Shown here: positions 1-6,387 of the stretch, one piece after another | Numbering within the stretch: the stretch's first letter is position 1 | How the letters are laid out: the number at the start of each line of letters is the position of its first letter | Source: CBFDCQ01 sp965603355 | Lineage (GTDB): Bacteria > Hydrogenedentota > CAZGCA01 > CBFDCQ01 | NCBI GenBank assembly: GCA_965603355.1 | Contig: CBFDCQ010000106.1 | Location: 1 to 8,672, forward strand | Direction: 5' to 3' | Length of the DNA: 8,672 bases | Translations under genes and position numbers: made by a program | The notes under the pieces: generated by a model | Database searches by the model: none | What the model was told of the DNA's origin: nothing | The model's input: the letters and a program-made list of their open reading frames with translations, nothing else

Positions 1-66
1 GCAACGTTCAAGGAGCCGCCTAGGAAGAAACGCGTATTTCGCCTGACAGGCGATTCGTGATTATGC

Positions 67-91
67 GGGCAGGTCTTAGACCTGCCCCTAC
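67..91. repeat. Palindromic intergenic repeat, copy 1
   Basis: The arms GGGCAGGTCT (67-76) and AGACCTGCCC (78-87) are perfect reverse complements around one T, followed by CTAC (88-91). The same 25 bases recur exactly at 389-413. The element could fold into a 10-bp hairpin as RNA or single-stranded DNA. Short dispersed palindromes of this kind (REP-like) are common in bacterial intergenic DNA; the name of this family is not known to me. Confidence 0.9.
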
Positions 92-143
92 GGCATGGCG
101 ATGGGTGGGCGCACACGGCAACGCGTTCTTCCCACAATAAGAA

Positions 144-160
144 AGCCCCTTTTCGGGGCT
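144..160 (-). terminator. Possible intrinsic terminator, minus strand
   Basis: AGCCCC (144-149) pairs with GGGGCT (155-160) across a 5-base loop. Read on the minus strand the stem is followed by TTCTTATTGT, a T-rich run. Read on the plus strand it is followed by GTCTTACG, which is a poor tail. It lies about 300 nt past the stop codon of the minus-strand sigma-54 regulator, so it could end that transcript. The stem is only 6 bp and the T run is interrupted, so this is tentative. Confidence 0.45.
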
Positions 161-313
161 GTCTTACGCTCGCCCTACACGGGCGATCCACCTCCAAATT
201 CTTGGATTGCAAATAGTAGAGCACAAGGATTAGGAAAAGTAAAGCTTTTTATGGTGCAGCGGGCCGGTGGAGGATGCGGCAATTTCGAGATGCGTGCACG
301 CGCGGGGCAAAAC

Positions 314-345
314 CGAGATTGCTTCGCTTACGCTCGCAATGACGA
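314..345. repeat. GATTGC...GCAATGAC-type palindromic repeat
   Basis: The sequence contains ATTGC (318-322) and its reverse complement GCAAT (336-340), separated by TTCGCTTACGCTC and followed by GACGA. From memory, variants of this pattern are widespread as dispersed intergenic repeats in many bacterial genomes, but I cannot run a search here. A partial echo (CCGCAATGACGG) follows at 361-372. Confidence 0.55.
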
Positions 346-388
346 CGGGGGGATAGGCGCCCGCAATGACGGCCTGGAAGGGCTTGGC

Positions 389-413
389 GGGCAGGTCTTA
401 GACCTGCCCCTAC
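389..413. repeat. Palindromic intergenic repeat, copy 2
   Basis: Base-for-base identical to the copy at 67-91: arms at 389-398 and 400-409 around one T, then CTAC (410-413). Same orientation as copy 1. Confidence 0.9.
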
Positions 414-440
414 GATATGACACGACGGTGAGGTGAAGAC

Positions 441-465
441 GGGCGGGTCTGAGACCCGCCCCTAC
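441..465. repeat. Palindromic intergenic repeat, copy 3 (variant)
   Basis: Arms GGGCGGGTCT (441-450) and AGACCCGCCC (452-461) are perfect reverse complements around one G, followed by the same CTAC (462-465) as the other copies. Relative to copies 1 and 2 the fifth base of the left arm is G instead of A, and its pairing partner is C instead of T, so pairing is kept. The CTAC flank overlaps the end of the sigma-54 regulator: its reverse complement provides the TAG stop (464-462). Confidence 0.9.
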
Positions 466-1883
466 TCCTTGTACTCCTTGAGTTTCCTGTAGAGTGTTCT
501 TAGTCCGATCCGGAGGGTTTTGGCGGCTTGTGCCTTGTTGCCGCCGGTGGCTTTCAGGGTCTCTTCGATCGCGATCCTCTCAACTTCTGCCAGAGACGTC
601 CCGACAGGTATTCTCATCCGTTTGAACGCGGAGTCCGATTCCGGTATTCCGTCTGAAAGGTGACCTATGCCGAGTGATTCGAGCACATTGTCCGGCATGT
701 CCTCCACGCTGAGGATAGCGCCGTCGGGCGCAAAGACGATCATACCCTCTATGATGTTTTTCAGTTCACGGACGTCGCCCGGCCAATCGTAACGTTGAAG
801 CAGCCTCATGGCACCGCGACTTATGCCGGTAATGTTCCTGCCGTTCTCCCGGTTGAAGTCCTTTATGAACGCGTCGACCAGCAGCGGTATATCCTCGCGA
901 CGCTGTCTGAGAGCCGGGAGCTGGATCTTGACAACGTTGAGTCTGTAGTACAGATCTTCCCGGAACGTTCCCTCTTTGACCAGGCCTTCGAGCGCGCGGT
1001 TCGTCGCTGCGATCAACCTCACGTCAACCGATACGCTCTTGGAGTCGCCGACCCGCTCGAACTGTCGTTCCTCGAGCGCGCGCAGCAGCTTAGCCTGTGT
1101 GGACGAGGAAAGTTCGCCTATCTCGTCGAGAAAGAGGGTGCCTCCGTCGGCAATCTCGAACCGTCCCTGCCGCGCCTGATGCGCACCGGTGTACGCTCCC
1201 TTGACATGCCCGAAAAGCTCGCTCTCTATGAGGTTCTCGGAAAGCGCGGCACAGTTGAGCGTCACGAACGGGCGGTCCTTGCGCGGGCCGTTCCTGTGTA
1301 GAGCCTTCGCGACCAGTTCCTTGCCGCTTCCGGTGGGACCGACGACGAGCACGGTTGAGCGGGTTGGTGCAATCTGCCTGATCCTGTTGCATACGGCGAT
1401 CATCTCGGGCGAATCGCCTATTATGCTCCTCAGCCCGAACCGCTCGTCCAACTCCTGGCGAAGCCTGTGTGTATGAACCACCAGCCGCTGATGCGAGATG
1501 CTTCGTTCGATCACCGCCTCGAGCTTTCCGAGGTTCAGCGGTTTAGTCTGGAAATCGTAGGCACCCTGCCGCATCGCTTCGGTGGCCAGCTCGACGTCGG
1601 CGCCGTCGGCAATCATGACGACGCAGACTTCGGAGTTGCGTCTGCGTGCAAGTCTGAGCAGCTCCATCCCGTCGATCCCGTTGACGTGCAGTTCCGTGAC
1701 CATGACGTCAATGCGATGCTCGTTAAGGGAGCGGTACGCAGCCTCCCTATCTGTTGCCCACAGCACCTCAAAACCTCTGGTTTTCAAGAACGCGACGAGC
1801 TGCCTGGTATCGTTGGTGTCCTCGTCAACCACCAAGGCACGAATTTCGTCGGCCGCATTCTGATATTCGTCCATTTCAGCCAT
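462..1883 (-). CDS. Sigma-54-dependent NtrC-family transcriptional activator with a degenerate receiver domain
   Basis: A cytoplasmic enhancer-binding protein that would use ATP hydrolysis to open sigma-54 RNA polymerase complexes. The 473 residues have the classic layout. A receiver-like domain spans about 14-130. The AAA+ domain spans about 152-385: Walker A GPTGSGKE (182-189), GAYTGA sigma-54 contact loop (229-234), Walker B GGTLFLDEIGE (247-257), FREDLYYRLN (307-316) with the arginine-finger region, and WPGDVREL (367-374). A Fis-type helix-turn-helix lies at about 445-471. The receiver is abnormal. The acidic pair is D20/E21 and K114 is present, but the phosphoacceptor position is E64 and the usual Thr/Ser is I91. 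No histidine kinase gene adjoins it. The start is uncertain: ATG at 1883 gives the longest frame, Met4 is an alternative, and neither has a clear ribosome site. The TAG stop lies within a palindromic repeat. Family assignment is firm; target genes are unknown. Confidence 0.95.
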   Translation of the reverse strand: MAEMDEYQNAADEIRALVVDEDTNDTRQLVAFLKTRGFEVLWATDREAAYRSLNEHRIDVMVTELHVNGIDGMELLRLARRRNSEVCVVMIADGADVELATEAMRQGAYDFQTKPLNLGKLEAVIERSISHQRLVVHTHRLRQELDERFGLRSIIGDSPEMIAVCNRIRQIAPTRSTVLVVGPTGSGKELVAKALHRNGPRKDRPFVTLNCAALSENLIESELFGHVKGAYTGAHQARQGRFEIADGGTLFLDEIGELSSSTQAKLLRALEERQFERVGDSKSVSVDVRLIAATNRALEGLVKEGTFREDLYYRLNVVKIQLPALRQRREDIPLLVDAFIKDFNRENGRNITGISRGAMRLLQRYDWPGDVRELKNIIEGMIVFAPDGAILSVEDMPDNVLESLGIGHLSDGIPESDSAFKRMRIPVGTSLAEVERIAIEETLKATGGNKAQAAKTLRIGLRTLYRKLKEYKE

Positions 1884-2116
1884 GTTTCGTTGCCGTTGAC
1901 TCCGGTTGTGCAGGAGCCTTCAAGGACCTCGTTTTATGCCAAGTGGGAATTGCCCGGGACTCCGTCATTGAGACGGACTTGGACTTTGAGCACGGGACAA
2001 AGCTCAGGCCAAGCGAAGCTGCATTTCATGCCGTCGGAACCTCTGTTGCCGCTTTGCTCCCCCGGGTAGTGCGATCCTAACACACGGCGGTGCTGCCTTT
2101 CAACTTGGGCTGAAGA
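1884..2116. other. Divergent intergenic region, left part; possible recurring element
   Basis: Separates the minus-strand regulator from the plus-strand cluster. I find no convincing promoter for the regulator and no sigma-54 (-24/-12) site. Two weak inverted repeats are visible: CCGTC-ATTGA-GACGG, and TGAGC...GCTCA just downstream. The part next to the regulator (about 1876-2030) is open in both plus- and minus-strand frames, with no recognised domain in any. One minus-strand frame, ending at 1876, contains SMTESRAIPTWHKTRS, which feels familiar from other genomes, but I cannot verify that. Confidence 0.5.
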
Positions 2117-2145
2117 TTGACACCGCAGCGTCTGACGATTATAAT
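2117..2145 (+). promoter_or_regulatory. Perfect-consensus sigma-70 promoter for the GH57 gene and cluster
   Basis: The -35 box TTGACA (2117-2122) and -10 box TATAAT (2140-2145) both match the housekeeping sigma-70 consensus at every base and are separated by exactly 17 bp. The predicted transcription start is near 2152, giving a leader of about 70 nt before the GTG at 2221. No obvious operator overlaps the boxes. Confidence 0.85.
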
Positions 2146-2204
2146 GAGCGTATACCGTCGTCGGGATCATGTGGCGAGTTTGTACCAAGCGCCTAAACTG
2201 CGCA

Positions 2205-2211
2205 AGAAGGA
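2205..2211 (+). promoter_or_regulatory. Ribosome binding site of the GH57 gene
   Basis: AGAAGGA ends 9 nt before the GTG at 2221. This supports GTG as the start over the internal ATG seven codons into the frame, which would lie inside the first conserved motif region. Confidence 0.7.
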
Positions 2212-2220
2212 ACCTGCAAA

Positions 2221-3909
2221 GTGAAGAAAGCCCTCGTGATGATTCTCCATGCGCACATTCCTTATGTCCTGGACCATGGAGCGTGGCCGCACGGGGAAGA
2301 TTGGCTCAACGAGTCGGTCGCGGAAAGCTATATGCCGCTATTGGAGGGTTTCCAGGAGCTGGCGGACAATGGTTGCCAGCCGAAAGTGACTCTTGTTGTT
2401 ACGCCAATTCTGGCGGAGCAGCTTTGCGATGAGCGGTTCAAAGAGCGGTTCAAGGGTTATCTTGAGAACAAGGTGAACGCCGCCCGGCAGGACGAATCCA
2501 ACTTCGCGGCGGCGGGAGACATGCATCTAGCCGGGCTCGCGCGTGTGTGGCAGGAGTATTACGAGCACCTCATTCGCGACTTTACCGAGGTGTACGGGGA
2601 GGACATCGTCGGCGCGCTCCGGTCGCTCGAGGAACGAGGAGCGGTGGAGTTGATGACTTGCGCGGCGACGCACGGTTACCTACCGCTTCTGGGCGAGGAC
2701 GGCGCCGTCAGGGCACAGATAAAGGTCGCGGTCGAGACGCATAAGAGACGGTTCGGCAGGGCGCCGCGCGGATTCTGGCTTCCCGAATGCGCGTACCGTC
2801 CGTCGGACGAGTGGTCCTACCCGATAGACGGTTGGGGGCTTCCCAAAACTCGCCCCGGGCTCGAGGAGTTCCTGGCGAACGAGGATATCCGTTACTTCGT
2901 GGTGGATTCCCACCTGGTTCAGGGAGGTCCGCCGGTAACGGCATATCCGCGGAGGTTCGGTGAGCTTGAGGCAGAGGCGGCGCCGGTGGCACGGGCTGCG
3001 AAGACGCGTTCGCGTGGTGCCATACGCTCGCCGTACAACGTGTATTACGCAGAGCCGTCGGGGGGAGATGAACCAAGGGTGGCATTCTTCACGCGCGACC
3101 CGAGAACCGGCGTGCAGGTTTGGAGCGGGACGGCCGGTTATCCGGGCCACGGGGACTATCTGGAGTTTCACAAGAAAAGATTTCCGGGTGGTCACAGGTA
3201 CTGGCGCGTCACGGACAGAAACGGGGACCTGGCCACGAAGCTGGAGTATGTTCCGGAGGACGCCCGGGCAAGGGCGGCGGAACACGCGAAGAGTTTCCTG
3301 CAAGTGGTGTCCGAGACGTTACGCCAGCCGGGGACTGAAGTGGTGACGGCCCCGTACGATGCGGAACTTTACGGTCATTGGTGGTTTGAGGGGCCGCACT
3401 GGCTCAAACATGTGCTCGAGCTGGCACACAACCATCCGTCGGTCGTGCCGATGACGCCGATGGAGTTTCTGGACGAGCGTAAACCGGTAGATGTCGTGTC
3501 TCTGCCGGAAGGTTCGTGGGGTTTGGGTGGCGAGCACGGTGTTTGGTTCAATAAGGACACGCGCTGGACGTGGGTGCGCATATATGATGCGGAAACGAAA
3601 ATGAGGGAGCTGATAGACGCTACATCCGACCGGGCTGACGTTAACCTTGATCGCCTGCTTGGACAGATGGGCCGCGAGCTGTTGCTGTTGGAAAGCTCCG
3701 ATTGGCAGTTCAACATGGCTACCTGGAACGCGCGAGATTACGCGGAGGAACGGTTGGAGGAACATTACGACGCGTTCAGAAAGCTGCACGAGATCGCCTG
3801 CGATTATGTCGGGACCGGCAGGTTTTCGCAGAGAAGTGACGAGGTTCTCAAAGGGTTTGAGGCAAAAGACGGCGTGTTTGAGACTGTCCGCCCTGAATGG
3901 TGGCGGTGA
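2221..3909 (+). CDS. GH57-family 1,4-alpha-glucan branching enzyme-type protein
   Basis: Probably forms alpha-1,6 branches in glycogen-like alpha-glucan in the cytoplasm; no signal peptide is seen. The 562 residues carry the conserved GH57 regions in order: HAHIP (10-14), VELMTCAATHGYLPLL (142-157), GFWLPECAY (184-192) with E189 as expected nucleophile, PYDAELYGHWW (378-388) with D380 as expected acid/base, and SSDWQF (492-497) in the C-terminal helical domain. The GYPGHGDYLEFHKK segment (306-319) resembles GH57 branching enzymes more than GH57 amylases. Length fits the 520-560-residue branching-enzyme group. Other GH57 activities, such as glucanotransferase or alpha-amylase, cannot be excluded from sequence alone. 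The GTG start is supported by AGAAGGA. It is the first gene after a consensus promoter and is followed after a 97-bp gap by trpS. No other glycogen genes are in view. Confidence 0.9.
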   Translation: MKKALVMILHAHIPYVLDHGAWPHGEDWLNESVAESYMPLLEGFQELADNGCQPKVTLVVTPILAEQLCDERFKERFKGYLENKVNAARQDESNFAAAGDMHLAGLARVWQEYYEHLIRDFTEVYGEDIVGALRSLEERGAVELMTCAATHGYLPLLGEDGAVRAQIKVAVETHKRRFGRAPRGFWLPECAYRPSDEWSYPIDGWGLPKTRPGLEEFLANEDIRYFVVDSHLVQGGPPVTAYPRRFGELEAEAAPVARAAKTRSRGAIRSPYNVYYAEPSGGDEPRVAFFTRDPRTGVQVWSGTAGYPGHGDYLEFHKKRFPGGHRYWRVTDRNGDLATKLEYVPEDARARAAEHAKSFLQVVSETLRQPGTEVVTAPYDAELYGHWWFEGPHWLKHVLELAHNHPSVVPMTPMEFLDERKPVDVVSLPEGSWGLGGEHGVWFNKDTRWTWVRIYDAETKMRELIDATSDRADVNLDRLLGQMGRELLLLESSDWQFNMATWNARDYAEERLEEHYDAFRKLHEIACDYVGTGRFSQRSDEVLKGFEAKDGVFETVRPEWWR

Positions 3910-3961
3910 CCCGTTGGTGACGAACGGATGCGCGCGTTCATATGTGAGATGCTTATCGAAA

Positions 3962-3986
3962 GCGGGCGCCCGCCGAAGGCTGCGGG
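3962..3986 (+). other. Competing GC-rich inverted repeats upstream of trpS
   Basis: GCGGGCGCCCGC (3962-3973) is a perfect palindrome. Its right half, CCCGC (3969-3973), can also pair with a second GCGGG at 3982-3986, which lies just before the trpS ribosome site. There is no T run, so it is not an ordinary terminator. It could be a weak mRNA structure in the 97-bp gap or simply GC-rich chance; no T-box features are visible. Confidence 0.35.
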
Positions 3987-3996
3987 TGTAGAATGT

Positions 3997-4000
3997 GGAG
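3997..4000 (+). promoter_or_regulatory. Ribosome binding site that decides the trpS start
   Basis: GGAG lies 6 nt before the ATG at 4007. The in-frame GTG at 3995 overlaps this motif and has no site of its own, so the ATG is preferred. Confidence 0.75.
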
Positions 4001-4006
4001 ACTGAT

Positions 4007-4987
4007 ATGGGGAAAAAGAGGGTTTTCAGCGGGATTCAGCCTTCGGGCAGACCGCACCTGGGGAATTACTTGGGCGCGATGCGCCAGCACGTCCAGATGC
4101 AGGACGAGTACGACTGCATTTTTGGCGTGGTAAACTATCACGCGTTGACTAGCGTGCACGACGGTGACGAGCTGCGCGACTACACGATGGAAATGGTCGT
4201 GGACTATCTGGCGTTCGGCCTGGATCCCGAGAAATGTCTGATCATTAAACAGTCCGACGTGCCCGGCCACACGGAGCTCGCGTGGTTTCTTGCAACGGTT
4301 ACGCCTGTGCCGTGGGTGGAGCGGTGTCCGACGTACAAGGAGAAGAGGCAGCAGCAGGCTGCGGACGTGAATTTTGGGCTTCTCGGTTATCCGCTGCTTA
4401 TGGCCGCGGACATACTCATTTACAGGTCGGAGGTTGTGCCCGTCGGTAAAGACCAGCTGCCTCACCTCGAGCTCACGCGTGAGATCACCAGGGCCTTCAA
4501 TCGTGTATACGGCGACACGTTCCCGGAACCGCAGAGCCTTGTCAACGAGGCAACAGCGACCGTGCTTGGCACGGATGGCGTGAAGAAGATGAGCAAGAGC
4601 GTCGGCAACACAATCGGGGTCTTCGATGAACCGGATAAGCTGAGGGAGACCGTCATGGGGATGGTTACGGACACCTCCAGGGTCTACCGCACGGACCCGG
4701 GACATCCCGATATCTGCAACGTATTCTCTTTCCACAAGATCTTCACGCCCGACAGGGCGGAGGAGATTAAGGAAGGCTCCGAGTCGGCGAAACTGGGTTG
4801 TGTCGAGTGCAAGGAGATTCTAGCCGCCAGCGTGGAGGCCTTTTTTGCTCCAATGAGGGAGAGACGCGCCGAGCTGTTGAACGATCTCAGCTATGTCGGG
4901 GATGTGCTGGAAACGTCCGCGCGGAAAGCCGGCGAGATCGCCGCCGAAACCATGAGCGAGGTCAGGCGCAAGATGGGGATAGACTGA
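4007..4987 (+). CDS. trpS: Tryptophanyl-tRNA synthetase
   Basis: Class I aminoacyl-tRNA synthetase that charges tRNA-Trp with tryptophan using ATP, in the cytoplasm. The 326-residue product matches the usual bacterial length of about 330. Signatures in order: FSGIQPSG (7-14), the HIGH-type motif HLGN (17-20), YPLLMAADIL (128-137), the GKDQLPHLELTREI segment (147-160) typical of TrpRS, and KMSKS (194-198). The C-terminal helices cover about 250-326. All catalytic signatures are intact. I chose ATG 4007 because GGAG precedes it by 6 nt and because family members start just before the FSGIQPSG strand; a GTG at 3995 would add four residues. It sits between the GH57 gene and cinA with gaps of 97 and 115 bp, so it may have its own weak promoter, although none is clear. 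Identification is firm. Confidence 0.97.
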   Translation: MGKKRVFSGIQPSGRPHLGNYLGAMRQHVQMQDEYDCIFGVVNYHALTSVHDGDELRDYTMEMVVDYLAFGLDPEKCLIIKQSDVPGHTELAWFLATVTPVPWVERCPTYKEKRQQQAADVNFGLLGYPLLMAADILIYRSEVVPVGKDQLPHLELTREITRAFNRVYGDTFPEPQSLVNEATATVLGTDGVKKMSKSVGNTIGVFDEPDKLRETVMGMVTDTSRVYRTDPGHPDICNVFSFHKIFTPDRAEEIKEGSESAKLGCVECKEILAASVEAFFAPMRERRAELLNDLSYVGDVLETSARKAGEIAAETMSEVRRKMGID

Positions 4988-5087
4988 CGTGCTCGACTGA
5001 GAGCGGCGGAGCAAGATTGAGCGCCAAGAACCTGCCTTCGCGGCACAAAGCCCCTTCATTGAAGAACGTTTTTCTGCACGGTTGAGC

Positions 5088-5093
5088 GAGGTG
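5088..5093 (+). promoter_or_regulatory. Ribosome binding site that decides the cinA start
   Basis: GAGGTG ends 9 nt before the GTG at 5103. The more upstream in-frame TTG (5082) and GTG (5091) have no suitably spaced site; the GTG at 5091 lies within this motif. Confidence 0.65.
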
Positions 5094-5102
5094 TTTCCTG
5101 CA

Positions 5103-6365
5103 GTGAACTGTGAACTGCTGATGATCGGGTCGGAGTTGTTGCTGGGACAGGTGGTGGACACGAACGCGTCGTACCTGGCGCAAAGGCTGGCCGACATAGG
5201 CATGAACCTGTTCCATAAGGCGACGGTCGGCGATAATCTGGAACGGATAGTCGCCGCGCTGAGTTTGTCGATCGGACGATCTGACGCCGTCATAACATCA
5301 GGCGGGCTGGGCCCGACGGAGGATGACATCACGCGTGAGGCCGTCGCGAAGGTCCTGGACGCTGAACTCGAGTTTCGCCGGGAACTGCTGGACGACATCG
5401 AGACGAAGTTCGCCCGCCGTGGTCTTAAGATGACACTCAACAACCGGCGGCAAGCTTACCTGCCCGAAGGCGCTGCGGTTCTTCCGAATCGATTAGGGAC
5501 CGCGCCAGCTTTTGCCGTGGAATCCGGCGATTGTACCGTCATCTCGCTTCCGGGGGTACCCGTCGAGCTCAAACAGATAACGGACACCGAGGTGCTGCCG
5601 TACTTGTTGAACAGGTTCATTCCGGGTGGTGCGGTAATAATGTCTCGCGAGCTCAGACTCAGTGCGATCGCGGAAGCCGCCGTTGACGAAAAGGTGGGCG
5701 ACCTGATGCGAACGTCGCGCAACCCGACGGTCGGGATACTGGCCCAATCCGGTGTGATAGCGATCAGGATCACGGCCAAGGCCAAGGATAGAACGGCCGC
5801 CTCCGGGATGATAGACGATATGGAGTCGCGCGTGCGCGAGCGTATCGGCGACTTTATATTCGGCAGGGATGACGAGACGCTCGAGGGCGTTGTTGCGGGA
5901 TTGTTGAAGTCGAAAGATACGACTTTGTGTGTTGTCGAGACCGGCACGGGCGGGGCGCTCGCGCAGCGGTTGGTCGCTGCAGGTGCATCGCAGGTTCTCG
6001 GATTCGAGGTGTTGCCGCAGGAGCGTAATGTCAAGATGTTCCTGGCAGTTTCCGACGAAGCTTACGCGAAGCTGGTCGCCGACCCGCCGCTTCTGGCGAA
6101 GGAGTTGGCTGAGGCAGCGCGACGAAAACACGCCGCCGACATGGTTCTGGTGGTCCTTGAGGGAACGCAGTTCGGTTTGTCTCGGAGCTGGATTCTACTC
6201 GACGTGTCGGGACGCAAAGAACTGAACGATGTCGGACTGAAGGGATGCGAGAGGTGGGTGCAGCACGGGTTGGCGTCTGCAGCGCTGCAGATGGCCAGAA
6301 GAGCGCTTCTCGAAGCGCCCGGTTCTGATCGCGCGTCTCGCACAGGCAGCCGGGAGGAATGCTGA
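5103..6365 (+). CDS. cinA: CinA-family protein: intact MoCF-like domain, degenerate NMN-deamidase-like domain
   Basis: CinA proteins pair an N-terminal MoaB/MogA-like (COG1058) domain, linked to ADP-ribose pyrophosphatase activity, with a C-terminal PncC-type nicotinamide mononucleotide deamidase domain. From GTG 5103 the product has 420 residues, close to the family norm. The N-terminal half is canonical: GSELLLGQVVDTNASYL (9-25), GGLGPTEDDITREAVA (67-82) and SLPGVPVE (148-155). The C-terminal domain (about 256-405) is recognisable by position but its signatures have decayed. The usual ESCTGG reads ETGTGG (279-284), and the usual TGxAGP loop is absent, with LEGTQFG around 352-358. So I infer nucleotide-pyrophosphatase-type function with doubtful deamidase function. 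Longer starts at TTG 5082 or GTG 5091 would add 7 or 4 residues before the conserved first strand. The lipid-kinase gene follows after 22 bp, suggesting co-transcription. Confidence 0.88.
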   Translation: MNCELLMIGSELLLGQVVDTNASYLAQRLADIGMNLFHKATVGDNLERIVAALSLSIGRSDAVITSGGLGPTEDDITREAVAKVLDAELEFRRELLDDIETKFARRGLKMTLNNRRQAYLPEGAAVLPNRLGTAPAFAVESGDCTVISLPGVPVELKQITDTEVLPYLLNRFIPGGAVIMSRELRLSAIAEAAVDEKVGDLMRTSRNPTVGILAQSGVIAIRITAKAKDRTAASGMIDDMESRVRERIGDFIFGRDDETLEGVVAGLLKSKDTTLCVVETGTGGALAQRLVAAGASQVLGFEVLPQERNVKMFLAVSDEAYAKLVADPPLLAKELAEAARRKHAADMVLVVLEGTQFGLSRSWILLDVSGRKELNDVGLKGCERWVQHGLASAALQMARRALLEAPGSDRASRTGSREEC

Positions 6366-6375
6366 CGCGGCGTAT

Positions 6376-6381
6376 GGGGAG
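6376..6381 (+). promoter_or_regulatory. Ribosome binding site of the lipid-kinase gene
   Basis: GGGGAG lies 6 nt before the GTG at 6388. The overlapping ATG at 6386 is followed at once by TGA and is out of frame, so the GTG is the start. Confidence 0.75.
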
Positions 6382-6387
6382 CTTCAT

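Larger units (their letters stand above)
1..461. other. Non-coding region made largely of palindromic repeats
   Basis: I see no convincing gene here. The region holds two identical copies and one variant copy of a 25-bp palindromic repeat (67-91, 389-413, 441-465), and one copy of a GATTGC...GCAATGAC repeat (314-345) with a partial echo, CCGCAATGACGG, at 361-372. It also holds a short hairpin TCGCCT-GAC-AGGCGA (39-53), a possible minus-strand terminator (144-160) and a GCGTGCACGC palindrome (292-301). A relatively AT-rich islet lies at about 195-250, with no recognisable coding content in either strand. The 113-codon open frame at 95-436 runs straight through the repeats and has no recognisable domain, so I do not call it. 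Confidence 0.7.

Noticed and set aside
95..436. 113-codon plus-strand open frame at the left end
   Set aside because: It runs through three palindromic repeat elements, has no recognisable domain and no ribosome site; most likely chance.
795..1301. Plus-strand open frame antisense to the sigma-54 regulator
   Set aside because: It lies wholly inside a gene with intact, well-conserved domains on the other strand; a shadow frame.
1884..2220. Sigma-54 (-24/-12) promoter or tandem enhancer sites for self-regulation
   Set aside because: TTGGCAT occurs on the minus strand, but no GC at the required -12 spacing follows, and no repeated operator-like palindrome was found.
3910..4006. T-box or attenuator controlling trpS
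   Set aside because: Only 97 bp with competing GC-rich pairings; no T-box sequence, specifier hairpin, leader peptide with Trp codons or terminator is visible.
3953..4735. 260-codon minus-strand frame across trpS
   Set aside because: Antisense to trpS, which carries all class I synthetase signatures; no domain seen in the opposite frame.
4988..5102. Terminator between trpS and cinA (TTCATTGAAGAACGTTTTT, 5056-5074)
   Set aside because: The stem before the T run is only about 4 bp and AT-rich, too weak to call.
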